A stretch of DNA of 62,674 bases, taken from Bacteroidota bacterium. Its GTDB lineage: Bacteria; Bacteroidota; Bacteroidia; Flavobacteriales_E; Vicingaceae. Both the position numbers and the translations under genes were made by a program. Position 1 is the first letter of the stretch. The number at the start of each line of letters is the position of its first letter. The stretch spans positions 1 to 62,674 of the forward strand of contig JACPDX010000009.1 of assembly GCA_016183805.1 (NCBI GenBank). Direction: 5' to 3'. The notes under the pieces were generated by a model that had not been told where the DNA came from, ran no database searches, and saw only the letters and a program-made list of their open reading frames with translations. Of this stretch, positions 43,825-52,455 are shown piece after piece.

Positions 43825-45765
43825 TTATTTCAGTAAATAGTCAAAAAAAAGAGGCTGTCCTTTCGAAAAGCCCATCTTTCTATATATTTTTTTATCAATT
43901 GGTAACGTTTTGTTTAACACCAATCCATTTTGGCTATCCAATACCCAATGATTTTCTTCAGGAAAATACAACAATTTACTTTTAATACCTTTTAACTGAG
44001 CCGCCTGAAAAGCTTCTAATGCTTGGCTGGTAGTAATTCGGTAATCTTTTCCACCCTGTATCATTAATATTGGAGTGTTCCATTTATCCACGTAAGTTAT
44101 CGGATTAAACTCATGATAAATTTTTGAATCAGGGTTTTTCCAATAAGAACCTCCAAAATCTTTGTTCACAAAAAACAGTTCTTCGGTAGAGCCGTACATA
44201 CTTCTGGTATTAAACACCCCATCGTGTGCAATAAACGATTTAAACCTGTTGTTGTGAACACCGGCTAAAAAATATGCAGAATAACCGCCATAACTTGCTC
44301 CAACACAACCCAATAAATCTTTGTCAACATACGGTTCTTTACACAACTCATCAATAGCCGAAAGATAATCGTTGATGTTTTGCCCACCCCAGTCGCCACT
44401 AATTTGCTCGTTCCACACTACACCATGCCCGGGCATTCCTCTTCGGTTAGGAGCTACCACAATATAACCATTAGCAGCCATTAACTGAAAATTCCATCGA
44501 GAAGAGTAAAATTGTGTAAGGGCGGATTGTGGTCCACCTTGGCAATATAATATTGCAGGGTATTTTTTTGTCGAATCAAAGTCGGGAGGGTAAATTACCC
44601 AGGTAAGCATTTCTTTTCCGTCGGTAGTAGGAACCATTCTTTTTACCACTTTGCTCAGTTTAATTTTTGCATAAGCAGCATCGTTGGCATGAGTTAATTG
44701 ACTCATTTTTCCGGTTTTCAAATCTACCGTATAAATTTCAGTAGCATGGTTCATGTCGGTACGTGTTACTACCAATGTATTACCCGATTGTCCCACAATA
44801 CCGGTTACATCAAATTGACCTTGTGTAATTTGTTTTATTACAGGTAAGCCTTTTAAAGGAAGGGTAACCATAAAAAGTTGAATGGTTCCTCCAACCGGTG
44901 CATTAAAATAAATTTCTTTACCCGTTTGGCTCCATTTATAACTATCCACCGTACCATCCCAATTTTTGGTCAGGTTGGTTTTAAGTCCATCTTTTAAAAT
45001 AATGATGTCGTTTTTATCGGCCTCATAACCGGCTTCCTCCATTTGTAACCAAGCTAAAATACCCTCTTTAGAAAAAGCAGGTTGTACATCGTATCCTTTA
45101 TTATCGCTAGTTAAATTAGTGGTGGTTTTAGTTGCAAGGTCGTAAGCATATAAATCGGTATTGGTACTAATGGCATAAGCTGTTCCGTATTCTTTTTTAG
45201 TAACATAAATTACTTTCGAACCATCATTGTTCCAAATGTAATCTTCTTCACCACCAAAAGGTTTTTGAGGACAATCGTGAGGTTCGTCTTGCATCACATC
45301 CAGTTCTTCTGCTTCAGTAGAGGTTAAATCTTTAATAAATACATGTCCAAAAAAACCATCCTCCCAAGTATCCCAATGACGGTAATTAAGGGTTTCGTAA
45401 ATATAGGCGTTCGATTTTTTAATTTCAGGATAAAAATCGGTGCCCAACACCGATTTAATTTTTACTTCTTTAGAAAGCAGTTGGTGTTTTCCGGTTGGAG
45501 AAACATTTTTATCTTTAATCATCGTTGAATAGTCAGTAATTTCAACTGCTTCGCCGCCAACTACAGGAATTTTAAACGTTTTAGATGTTTTTGAGTTGCT
45601 TGCCAATTCGTATTTAGAAATGGAAAAAACAACCTCTTTACCATCGTTAGAAATACCGATAGCCGATACTTTATTAAGCTCCAACAGCATTTCTGGAGTC
45701 ATTACTTGAGAATTTACAGTGGTACTTATTACCGCAACAAAAATGATGATGAAAATGTTTTTCAT
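43825..45765 (-). CDS. S9 family prolyl oligopeptidase-like serine peptidase
   Basis: A 646-residue exported protein (signal residues 1-19, ends VNSQ). The N-terminal beta-propeller contains repeated segments such as DGKEVVFSISKYE and NNDGSKVIYVTKK. The C-terminal alpha/beta-hydrolase domain has the nucleophile GASYGGYSAY (about residues 499-508), the aspartate in MIQGGKDYRI and the histidine in EENHWVL. This is the typical layout of S9C/S9 acyl- or dipeptidyl-releasing peptidases. It probably acts in the periplasm on short peptides. ATG start at 45765, a single gene. Confidence 0.9.
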   Translation of the reverse strand: MKNIFIIIFVAVISTTVNSQVMTPEMLLELNKVSAIGISNDGKEVVFSISKYELASNSKTSKTFKIPVVGGEAVEITDYSTMIKDKNVSPTGKHQLLSKEVKIKSVLGTDFYPEIKKSNAYIYETLNYRHWDTWEDGFFGHVFIKDLTSTEAEELDVMQDEPHDCPQKPFGGEEDYIWNNDGSKVIYVTKKEYGTAYAISTNTDLYAYDLATKTTTNLTSDNKGYDVQPAFSKEGILAWLQMEEAGYEADKNDIIILKDGLKTNLTKNWDGTVDSYKWSQTGKEIYFNAPVGGTIQLFMVTLPLKGLPVIKQITQGQFDVTGIVGQSGNTLVVTRTDMNHATEIYTVDLKTGKMSQLTHANDAAYAKIKLSKVVKRMVPTTDGKEMLTWVIYPPDFDSTKKYPAILYCQGGPQSALTQFYSSRWNFQLMAANGYIVVAPNRRGMPGHGVVWNEQISGDWGGQNINDYLSAIDELCKEPYVDKDLLGCVGASYGGYSAYFLAGVHNNRFKSFIAHDGVFNTRSMYGSTEELFFVNKDFGGSYWKNPDSKIYHEFNPITYVDKWNTPILMIQGGKDYRITTSQALEAFQAAQLKGIKSKLLYFPEENHWVLDSQNGLVLNKTLPIDKKIYRKMGFSKGQPLFFDYLLK

Positions 45766-45934
45766 AAGTTATTTCATTTAAAGAATTTAATACTTTTAGA
45801 TAAGTTGGCCAAAAGTAATAAATAAAAAAGTTTTAAAACATGAGGAATACAATAATTTCAGCCCTATTGTTTTGGTGTCTTTTACACCAATTGTTTTTTC
45901 TCAAAAAGTAAGATTTATTGGTCAAACAATGTTA

Positions 45935-46363
45935 TTATCTCCCTTTCCTTAAGTTAATGTTGGCGTACAAATAAGCTTTTAAGGAACAAATAAAATCTGT
46001 CCAACCCTGAGTTTGACCTAATGCAGTTTTTACCCCTTTCTCGTTAAAAGGATAAGAGTTTTCGGTAATTTCAATTTTAGTAAGCGACTCATTAATTTTA
46101 TCTAATTTGATTTCAATAGTAGTATTACTTCCTGTTGTGCCCCAACTAAAATTAATTTGTTTGTTTGGAATTAGTAAAATTTGATCAATGTCGGTTTGAT
46201 AATTATTTTCAAATTCCCAGGTAATGGTTTTTCCTTCGGATAAATTGCCGCTCGACCTGGTGGTGAAATAGCCACATAACTTATCCGATTCAATAATTGA
46301 TGTATAGATTGTTTCAATTGCACTTGCAATGGTGTCCTTAACATTAACTGATATATTTTTCAT
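45935..46363 (-). CDS. SRPBCC (AHSA1-like) domain protein
   Basis: A 142-residue START/Bet v 1-like fold: VKDTIASAIETIYTSII, the strand GKTITWEFENNY, then TTIEIKLDKINESLTKIEITE, and the C-terminal helix QTQGWTDFICSLKAYLY typical of AHSA1-family proteins. Members bind hydrophobic ligands; this one has no known partner. ATG start at 46363. It is divergent from the porin gene at 46495. Confidence 0.82.
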   Translation of the reverse strand: MKNISVNVKDTIASAIETIYTSIIESDKLCGYFTTRSSGNLSEGKTITWEFENNYQTDIDQILLIPNKQINFSWGTTGSNTTIEIKLDKINESLTKIEITENSYPFNEKGVKTALGQTQGWTDFICSLKAYLYANINLRKGR

Positions 46364-46494
46364 GTATTTATTTTTAATAAAACATAAAAATACCTTTTTT
46401 ATGGTATTGTATAGTTTTTTTTTGTGTCGTTCATTTGTATCGTTATTTAGAATTAGTCTAAATAAAAATAATAAAACTTCAAAAATAAAGAATC

Positions 46495-47706
46495 ATGATT
46501 AAAAAGTTAATTTTAGTTTTAATTGTAGCAGTAATTGCAAAAATTACAACAGCACAAGTAAGAGGCACAGACAGCACAACAAATGCACCACTAAACTCTG
46601 CACAAAATATTATTGCCGGTAACAGTGGTAAAACCATCACCATTGGTGGATATGGACAAATTGATTTTAACAAACCATTTAATGATAGTACACGGTCGAA
46701 CGGCACATTAGATGTTCACCGTATGGTTGTGTTTATGGGTTACAAGTTTAACGAACGTGTACACTTTGTTACGGAACTGGAATTTGAACACGTGAGCGAA
46801 GTGTATGTAGAACAAGCTTTTGTTAATTATAGGATTAATAATGCTTTTAATATTCGAGGAGGATTAATGTTAATACCGATGGGCATCGTTAACGAATACC
46901 ACGAACCAACCATTTTTAATGGTGTAGAGCGACCAAACATTGACGGAAAAATTGTTCCGACTACTTGGCGTGAAGTAGGTGCAGGATTTACAGGAAATTT
47001 AGATAAATTATCGTTAAAATATCAAGTTTTTGTGGTGAATGGGTTTAAAAGTTATGATGGCACTGCCGGTAAACTAAAAGGTTCGGATGGCTTTAGAGGT
47101 GGCCGTCAAAAAGGATTGGAATCAACCATGAGTTCGCCAAACCTTGCTTCAAAAATTGATTTTTACGGTATAAACGGATTAAAAATTGGTGCTTCGGGTT
47201 ATTTTGGAGAAACTCAAACCACTGCTTATAACGGCGTATTAAACAGCGATGCCGATGCCTTAAAAATTGCTGATTCTACTGTGGTTGGTTTAGCCATGTT
47301 CGGATTTGATTTCAGATACAATTACAAAGCTTTCGAAGCCCGTGGACAAGTAATTTATGCCGGAATTACTAATACGGAGGAATATAATGCATTTACCGGT
47401 AAAGATTTAGGCTCGTCGATGTTTGGTTGGTATGGAGAACTTGGTTATGATGTATTGAGTTTGTTTAAAAAAGAAGCTAAAGAACGATTGGTGGTTTTTG
47501 GAAGGTATGAATTTTACGATACACACAACTCTGTTGAAAAAGGTACTACCCGAAAGGATGCTTATGGAAGAACAGATGTTACCACAGGAATTTCTTACCA
47601 CATTGCCAATGGAGCTGTGTTTAAAGCAGATTACCAATTGTTTAAAATAAGAGGAAGTGAAAATACTGGTCAACAAATAAATGTTGGTTTAGGCGTATGG
47701 TTTTAA
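46495..47706 (+). CDS. Outer-membrane porin (OprO/P-like)
   Basis: A 403-residue protein with a signal peptide (ends TTAQ, residue 21) and amphipathic beta-strand repeats, ending in Phe (VGLGVWF), the outer-membrane insertion signature. Strands such as ITIGGYGQIDFNKPF, HRMVVFMGYKFNERVHFVTEL and NAFNIRGGLMLIPMGIVNEY resemble phosphate-selective-porin-like O/P proteins. The solute is unknown. It heads an operon with an FMN-binding protein and a four-helix membrane protein, so it may serve their redox chemistry. Confidence 0.83.
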   Translation: MIKKLILVLIVAVIAKITTAQVRGTDSTTNAPLNSAQNIIAGNSGKTITIGGYGQIDFNKPFNDSTRSNGTLDVHRMVVFMGYKFNERVHFVTELEFEHVSEVYVEQAFVNYRINNAFNIRGGLMLIPMGIVNEYHEPTIFNGVERPNIDGKIVPTTWREVGAGFTGNLDKLSLKYQVFVVNGFKSYDGTAGKLKGSDGFRGGRQKGLESTMSSPNLASKIDFYGINGLKIGASGYFGETQTTAYNGVLNSDADALKIADSTVVGLAMFGFDFRYNYKAFEARGQVIYAGITNTEEYNAFTGKDLGSSMFGWYGELGYDVLSLFKKEAKERLVVFGRYEFYDTHNSVEKGTTRKDAYGRTDVTTGISYHIANGAVFKADYQLFKIRGSENTGQQINVGLGVWF

Positions 47707-47779
47707 AAATAATTGTTTTTTGTTAATGTTTTACCTCACAAGGAGAAATTCTTGTGAGGTATTCTTAATTTCGCAGCAA

Positions 47780-48289
47780 ATGAAAAAAATAGTACTCATC
47801 ATTGTTATTGGATTCGGTTGTTTAAGTGCCGATTTGCCTTCGGGTGCCATAAAAAAAATGGACAAAACCATTCAGGCTTTATGGGAAAATCAAGTGGTTA
47901 AAAAAGAAATCATTGATTTATCAACCCAACAAAATGCACCTGCCCATTTACAATTAAACAAATTGCTGGTTAACAATAAACCGGTTGCTTTTTTAGCCCT
48001 TTCCCGTGCAAAAAGCAGGGTCGATTTTTTCGATTACATGATTATCTACAACCTCGATTTAAGTATAAAAACCATACAAGTGTTGGCTTACCGTGAAGAT
48101 TATGGTGGTGAAATAGCCAGCAACAGGTGGTTAAAACAATTTACAGGTAAAAAAAATGCAGAGGAAATGAAATTCGGACAAGATATTCAAGGCATTTCGG
48201 GAGCAACTGTTTCTGCTCGTTCATTAACTACTGATGTGCAGGAGGTGAGTAAATTTATGTATCAACTTAACAGTAAAGGAGCAATCTAA
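47780..48289 (+). CDS. FMN-binding (flavinylated) exported protein
   Basis: The open frame begins at 47720, but ATG 47780 gives a signal peptide (MKKIVLIIVIGFGCLSA). About 169 residues of FMN_bind domain follow. The flavinylation motif DIQGISGATVS (about residues 138-148) ends in Ser where ApbE would attach FMN by a phosphoester bond. The domain also has VQVLAYREDYGGEIAS, seen in family members. It likely carries electrons in the periplasm. The stop overlaps the next ATG by one base, indicating coupling. No apbE gene is in the window. Confidence 0.85.
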   Translation: MKKIVLIIVIGFGCLSADLPSGAIKKMDKTIQALWENQVVKKEIIDLSTQQNAPAHLQLNKLLVNNKPVAFLALSRAKSRVDFFDYMIIYNLDLSIKTIQVLAYREDYGGEIASNRWLKQFTGKKNAEEMKFGQDIQGISGATVSARSLTTDVQEVSKFMYQLNSKGAI

Positions 48290-48780
48290 TGCAATTGGAA
48301 GGGCAACTAAAAAATTTATCAAAATCGGCAAAACTGCTTGTTTTTTGTTTTTTAATCACCTTGAGTTTTGGGTTTTATACCGGGTTAATTTTTGTAAATG
48401 AAAACACCCACTCCACATTTAATGGTATTGAAGAACAGTATTTAGGAAATGAAGCCGATGAGCAGGCAACAGAAATGAAGTTTAAAAAACCAGAAAAAGA
48501 AATCATCACCATGGTACACAACCATGTGCTTTCGATGTCGGTTATTTTCTTTTTATTGGGAGGATTGTTGTTGTTAACCAACTTATCGCCGTTACTTAAA
48601 AAAATATTAATTGTAGAACCTTTTATCTCCCTCCTACTCACCTTTGGCGGTATCTGGATTATGTGGAGCGGTGTGTATTGGTTTAAATACGTGGTTATGT
48701 TTTCGGGTACGTTAATGACCGCCACTTTTACCACTTCGGTATTGATTATTGTTTTTCAGTTGGTGAGAAAAACCAACTAG
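48289..48780 (+). CDS. Four-helix membrane protein of the flavin operon
   Basis: A 163-residue integral membrane protein I do not recognise. Predicted helices are at about residues 17-33, 77-97, 106-124 and 128-157, with a ~40-residue periplasmic loop after the first. A conserved-looking VHNHVL precedes helix two; two His residues could bind metal or heme, but this is speculation. Its start codon overlaps the FMN-binding gene's stop by one base. An electron-transfer or membrane-anchor partner of the flavoprotein is inferred from position only. Confidence 0.6.
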   Translation: MQLEGQLKNLSKSAKLLVFCFLITLSFGFYTGLIFVNENTHSTFNGIEEQYLGNEADEQATEMKFKKPEKEIITMVHNHVLSMSVIFFLLGGLLLLTNLSPLLKKILIVEPFISLLLTFGGIWIMWSGVYWFKYVVMFSGTLMTATFTTSVLIIVFQLVRKTN

Positions 48781-48945
48781 TTAGTTGAAATTCACGAATA
48801 CTCAATTCTTAAATTTTCCTATCAAAAATAGTTGCCTTTTTGCTTTGGTAGTTTAAGTCCTTAGTCGCCATCACTCTTACCTCGCTTCAGACTAAGGACA
48901 GGTTGGGGGTAAGGAATTAAAGTGGTTGAGGAGAATTAACAATGA

Positions 48946-48990
48946 GTATATGAAACGTAGCATCCCGAAGGGTGCTATAACTTCATATAC
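48946..48990. repeat. 45-bp imperfect hairpin beside the RloB/ATPase locus
   Basis: Nested arms: gtatatgaa (48946-48954) pairs with ttcatatac (48982-48990), tagca with tgcta, and ccc with ggg round a gaa loop. The unpaired spacers differ (acg versus taac). The next bases are agtgttagcacc and a T-run. It lies 20 bp from the 3' end of the rloB-like gene. The same gap also has a looser inverted repeat (gtccttagt ... actaaggaca, about 48857-48901). Confidence 0.7.
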
Positions 48991-49010
48991 AGTGTTAGCA
49001 CCTTTTTTCT

Positions 49011-49751
49011 TTAATTATATTCAAGTAATATTTTAACCAGATTATGAACTGTTGTCGAAGATTCTTCCTTTCCAGGATTGCTGTTGTCCAACTGTTCTTG
49101 AATTCTTTCTGCTCTTGATATTGCTATATCGGTTCTTGTGAATTTATTGCCCTCTCTGTCCGTCTTAACTACGGCATTTAATAGGTCAAATAAATCTTGA
49201 TTAATTAATTTGTCTCCATTATAATCATAATGAATCCCCATTTTATTAATATATGCGTTAATCTTATCACCATAATCTTTTCTATCCATAGCTCCTCCTT
49301 GGTGATCTTCAAAATGAAGAATTAACCAGTATTCAAAGGCTTGATTAGAATAAGCGATGCCAAACCCGTATTTTTTTGCTTGCAACACAGCACTATTGAA
49401 GTTTTTTAGTTGTTTTAGGTTGTCAGGTTTTGGGTCAGCATCAAAGACACACCAGATTTGATCGTAATTATCTTTTTCTGAAATAGTTTTTGCTCTTTCT
49501 ACTAATGATAAAGTATTTCGACCTTCGCCAAAGGATTTTACATCCATTGAGGTTAATTTATATTTATTGAAATAGGAAGGTTCAGTATTGACACCTTCAC
49601 AATAAATTAGAATAATAGGTTTTTCTAATAATTCTGGAGCTTTTCTTTCAATTATAGGCTCACCTCTTCGTTTTGCTTTTATTTTAGCAAGAAGCAATTT
49701 ATGTGCATTGGATTTTTCAATTTGTTTTTGCCTCTTATTCTGCATCCTCAT
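49011..49751 (-). CDS. RloB-family protein (TOPRIM-like), probable defense component
   Basis: A 246-residue RloB protein. A basic N-terminal region is followed by a TOPRIM-like core: IYCEGVNTEPSYF, with Glu52 and Glu57, and CVFDADPKPD, with Asp104 and Asp106. These Glu and DxD residues are the metal ligands expected of a TOPRIM nuclease. RloB was named from restriction-linked ORFs and is often paired with an AAA ATPase, as here; AbiL-type abortive-infection loci have a similar pairing. It overlaps the ATPase gene by 17 bp, indicating coupled translation. Nuclease activity is inferred. Confidence 0.85.
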   Translation of the reverse strand: MRMQNKRQKQIEKSNAHKLLLAKIKAKRRGEPIIERKAPELLEKPIILIYCEGVNTEPSYFNKYKLTSMDVKSFGEGRNTLSLVERAKTISEKDNYDQIWCVFDADPKPDNLKQLKNFNSAVLQAKKYGFGIAYSNQAFEYWLILHFEDHQGGAMDRKDYGDKINAYINKMGIHYDYNGDKLINQDLFDLLNAVVKTDREGNKFTRTDIAISRAERIQEQLDNSNPGKEESSTTVHNLVKILLEYN

Positions 49752-51093
49752 CTTCTTTCAAACTAGATTGAATAATGCTACTGAAGTCTCCAAGAAATGG
49801 AATCGCACCATATTTTCCTCTTATGTAATTTGCTTCAAAAGCTTCATTTTTTCTTACTTCATCAGTTTTAAAATCCGCCAGAGAATAAAGTTTACTAGCT
49901 CCATATTTGGTCTTTTCAGAAAACCAAATTTGATCTCTCCTAAATAATCCTGAATTTAACAAGTTTGTATCGTGAGAATTAAAAACTAATTGAGCATTAT
50001 TTGGGTTTAATTCTTTAGAGTTAAATATAGACACGAGTTTACATACTAAGTTTGGATGAATTTTTGAATCTAATTCATCTACGAATAAAATACCTCCTAG
50101 ATCAATAATTTTAAGAATCTGACCAATAAGTGCGAAAAATTTCCTTGTCCCTGAAGATTCATCCTCATTTAGAGAAAACTCAATGTTTTTGACAAAATTT
50201 CCAGCTGAATCATATTGCTTATGAAAAGTGATAACATCTGAAAACAGCTCAGTATTATCTTCTTTCATAGTCTTTTTAAAATAAGTATTTATACCTTTTA
50301 ATGCTTCTTTTAAATCGTCAGAAATCTTAGAGTTATCAAGGTCTATATCCTCAAATGTATGTTTTTTAAGTTTGAAGTCATCAATCCCAATGTCAGCTTT
50401 TTGAATGAATGATAAAATACGATTTTTTTGCAAGTCATCTTTTGATAATAACATTGTGTCATTCAAATATCCTTCTTCTTTTAGACCAGAGATTATTTTA
50501 ATGTCTTTAAAGAAATCAAGTAATTCCTCAGCGATTTTATCATTGAATTGTGCTAATACAGATAATAATAAAGCATTATCTCGAATTAACTTTTCCTTTA
50601 ATAAAGTATTGACCTTATTAAGTTTTTGTTTATGGTAAGTAACATCTTGATAGTCTCTATAAAATAATTCGGTCTCTTTAGTTTTAGGCTTGGAATATAA
50701 CCATTCCGAGATAACAATGTTCTGGTTAGCTTCAAAACCATATCTGTATTGAGTTCCTTTTAAAATAAAAATAATTTCAAATTCGCTTCCTAGTTTTTCA
50801 GTTTCTGAATTTAGTTTAAATGCTTCTACAGCAATAGAATCCCCTTTTTGAGTATCTTTTGAAGAGCTGAGGATAAAACGCCTCATAAAAATAAGAGCTT
50901 CAATAAATTTACTTTTTCCTCCCGCGTTTGCTCCAAAAATGACAGAGCTTTTTAATAGTCGATAGCCAAATTTATTATTTGTTATAATATTTTCAACCTC
51001 TCTAGTGTCCTTATCATAATTAGAAGCGATTAAAGATAGAGTTGATTTATCTTTGAAAGACCTATAATTTTGAATCGAAAATTGAATTAACAT
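49735..51093 (-). CDS. AAA (AAA15/OLD-like) ATPase partner of RloB
   Basis: A 452-residue SMC/ABC-like ATPase. The N-terminal strand MLIQFSIQNYRSFKDKSTLS is typical of the AAA15/RloA group. Walker A is GANAGGKS (residues 54-61), a signature-like segment DESSGTRKFF precedes the Walker B GGILFVDELDSKIHP (about residues 345-359), and a D-loop/switch NSHDTNLL follows. The ATPase probably regulates the RloB effector. No hsd restriction genes or other defense genes flank it. ATG start at 51093. Confidence 0.87.
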   Translation of the reverse strand: MLIQFSIQNYRSFKDKSTLSLIASNYDKDTREVENIITNNKFGYRLLKSSVIFGANAGGKSKFIEALIFMRRFILSSSKDTQKGDSIAVEAFKLNSETEKLGSEFEIIFILKGTQYRYGFEANQNIVISEWLYSKPKTKETELFYRDYQDVTYHKQKLNKVNTLLKEKLIRDNALLLSVLAQFNDKIAEELLDFFKDIKIISGLKEEGYLNDTMLLSKDDLQKNRILSFIQKADIGIDDFKLKKHTFEDIDLDNSKISDDLKEALKGINTYFKKTMKEDNTELFSDVITFHKQYDSAGNFVKNIEFSLNEDESSGTRKFFALIGQILKIIDLGGILFVDELDSKIHPNLVCKLVSIFNSKELNPNNAQLVFNSHDTNLLNSGLFRRDQIWFSEKTKYGASKLYSLADFKTDEVRKNEAFEANYIRGKYGAIPFLGDFSSIIQSSLKEDEDAE

Positions 51094-51277
51094 AACGTAT
51101 TTGTTTTTTTAGCGAATTACCTGCAAAATTACGACTTATTTTTACGGAAACAACTTCTTTTGTAGTTTATTTACATTAAAACTACGTTTACTTGGATTTT
51201 ATTAATTGGTACTAACGAGCGGATAAGATTCATCCTATCCGCATTATATTACACCAAATGTAACCAAACAAATGGAG

Positions 51278-51622
51278 TTAATTGTTTTTTAAAAAGTCGC
51301 CATCTACAATGAGTAATTTCACACCATTTTCAGAAAATGAACGGTGAGAGCTGAGTTCGTCAGAAACCACATACGTTTCCCCTTTGGTTAATTTTAATTT
51401 TACGCCTGTGCTCAATTCGGTTATAAACTCGCCTTCTAAACAATACACCAGGTGTCCTTTTTTGCACCAATGGTCGGCTAAATACCCCTTAGTATATTCT
51501 ACCAACCGAATTCTTAAACCACCAAATTGGGCGGTTTGCCAAAATGCTACGCCTGTTTCTCCTTGGTATTCAACTTTTTCAATAGAAGCCCAGTCGATGG
51601 TTTGAAATGGTATGTTGCTCAT
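51278..51622 (-). CDS. DHCW-motif cupin-fold protein
   Basis: A 114-residue single-domain cupin. The family motif is GYLADHWCKKGHLVYCLEGE, with His and Cys residues that could bind metal, followed by LTKGETYVVSDELSSHRS, the second cupin half. The domain name comes from the DHCW-type motif of this family. Ligand and reaction are unknown. ATG start at 51622. It is a single gene next to a ~318-bp repeat-containing gap. Confidence 0.82.
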   Translation of the reverse strand: MSNIPFQTIDWASIEKVEYQGETGVAFWQTAQFGGLRIRLVEYTKGYLADHWCKKGHLVYCLEGEFITELSTGVKLKLTKGETYVVSDELSSHRSFSENGVKLLIVDGDFLKNN

Positions 51623-51693
51623 TTGTTGGTGTGTTGGTTAAATTTTGTTACAATTGCTAATATTACGTATACTCGGCATAAAAAAATCGCATT

Positions 51694-51846
51694 TTTTTTA
51701 CCACATAGGCACATAGGGTTAATTGTTTTACCAAAGCTCATTTGGATAGTTGCACAATAGCTACTTCTCCGATAAATCGGAGAAAACTATGTGTTGGTTT
51801 ATGTTCTCTTTATTATAATAAGCTATGTGTCTATGTGTTAAGTTAT
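51694..51846. repeat. MITE-like nested inverted-repeat element
   Basis: The outer arms of about 23 bp (left around ccacataggcacatag, right complementary around ctatgtgtctatgtgtta) enclose ~100 bp. A perfect 20-bp palindrome ttctccgat-aa-atcggagaa sits at 51765-51784. The ends have the look of a small non-autonomous mobile element, but no target-site duplication was identified by eye. Confidence 0.5.
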
Positions 51847-51884
51847 TTCATATCGTATTCGCGTTAATACCAAATGTAGGTCAT

Positions 51885-51918
51885 AAAAAAACCTCTTAAT
51901 TATTTTTAAGAGGTTTTT
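51885..51918 (-). terminator. Terminator of the DUF3127 gene
   Basis: The stem aacctcttaa / ttaagaggtt lies 23 bp past the stop codon of the DUF3127 gene. On the minus strand it is followed by a T-run; A-residues on the other side could make it bidirectional. Confidence 0.8.
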
Positions 51919-51940
51919 AGTTCGTTCTGTTTTTTAAACC

Positions 51941-52303
51941 TTAAAACGGCAAATCATCTTCTTCGTCAGAAGGAGCATTTTCTATAGCTGGTTGAGAAAC
52001 CGGTTGAGAAGCATTGGTAGCTGCTGAAGCTCCGGTTATTTTCCAAGCATCTAAATTGTGGTAATATTTTCCATTAAATTCTCTGGATGAAATGTTGAAA
52101 GAAACTTCAATTTCTTGTCCCGGGCCAAAATTTCTAAGCATTCCAATTTTATCATCGCCAAATAAACTAAAACAAATTTCCGGGTTAAATTGATCGCCCG
52201 AATCAATTACAAAACCTTGTTTTTTCCATTCTTTACCTGCTTTACTTGTTCCAGTTTCTATTTCTAAAACTTTTGTTAATTTTCCTTTAATCGCTAAACT
52301 CAT
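51941..52303 (-). CDS. DUF3127 protein (OB-fold-like)
   Basis: A 120-residue protein. The DUF3127 core is SLAIKGKLTKVLEIETGTSKAG, then KQGFVIDSGDQFNPEICFSLFG, and EVSFNISSREFNGKYYHNLDAW. The C-terminus is Gln/Pro-rich with an acidic end, DEEDDLPF, which closely resembles the acidic tip of single-stranded-DNA-binding proteins that recruits partners. A nucleic-acid-binding role is inferred. ATG start at 52303. Confidence 0.87.
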   Translation of the reverse strand: MSLAIKGKLTKVLEIETGTSKAGKEWKKQGFVIDSGDQFNPEICFSLFGDDKIGMLRNFGPGQEIEVSFNISSREFNGKYYHNLDAWKITGASAATNASQPVSQPAIENAPSDEEDDLPF

Positions 52304-52403
52304 AATATTTTTTTACTTTAAATTACTTTTTAAACAAACTTAATAAACTTCCCTATTTTTTTGTAAAAATAAATATGAAAACTTTTAAACAATACCATAC
52401 AGT

Positions 52404-52437
52404 AAACCTAACAGGTTTTTAAACCTTGTTAGGTTTT
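52404..52437. repeat. Hairpin between DUF3127 and zinc-ribbon genes
   Basis: aaacctaacaggttt pairs with aaaccttgttaggttt with one bulged base. A T-run follows only on the plus strand, while both neighbours are on the minus strand, so a terminator role is doubtful. Confidence 0.55.
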
Positions 52438-52455
52438 TCCAGAAGAAAAAGAAAC

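Larger units (their letters stand above)
51623..51940. other. Gene-free gap of 318 bp with nested inverted repeats
   Basis: No credible gene is visible here. The gap contains an outer inverted repeat (accacataggcacatag near 51700, ctatgtgtctatgtg near 51824), an inner 20-bp palindrome (51765-51784), then a terminator hairpin (51885-51918) for the DUF3127 gene. The rest is AT-rich sequence with no feature I can support. Confidence 0.7.

Noticed and set aside
52404-52437. Hairpin considered as a terminator of the zinc-ribbon gene
   Set aside because: The T-run follows the stem only on the plus strand, opposite to both neighbouring genes.
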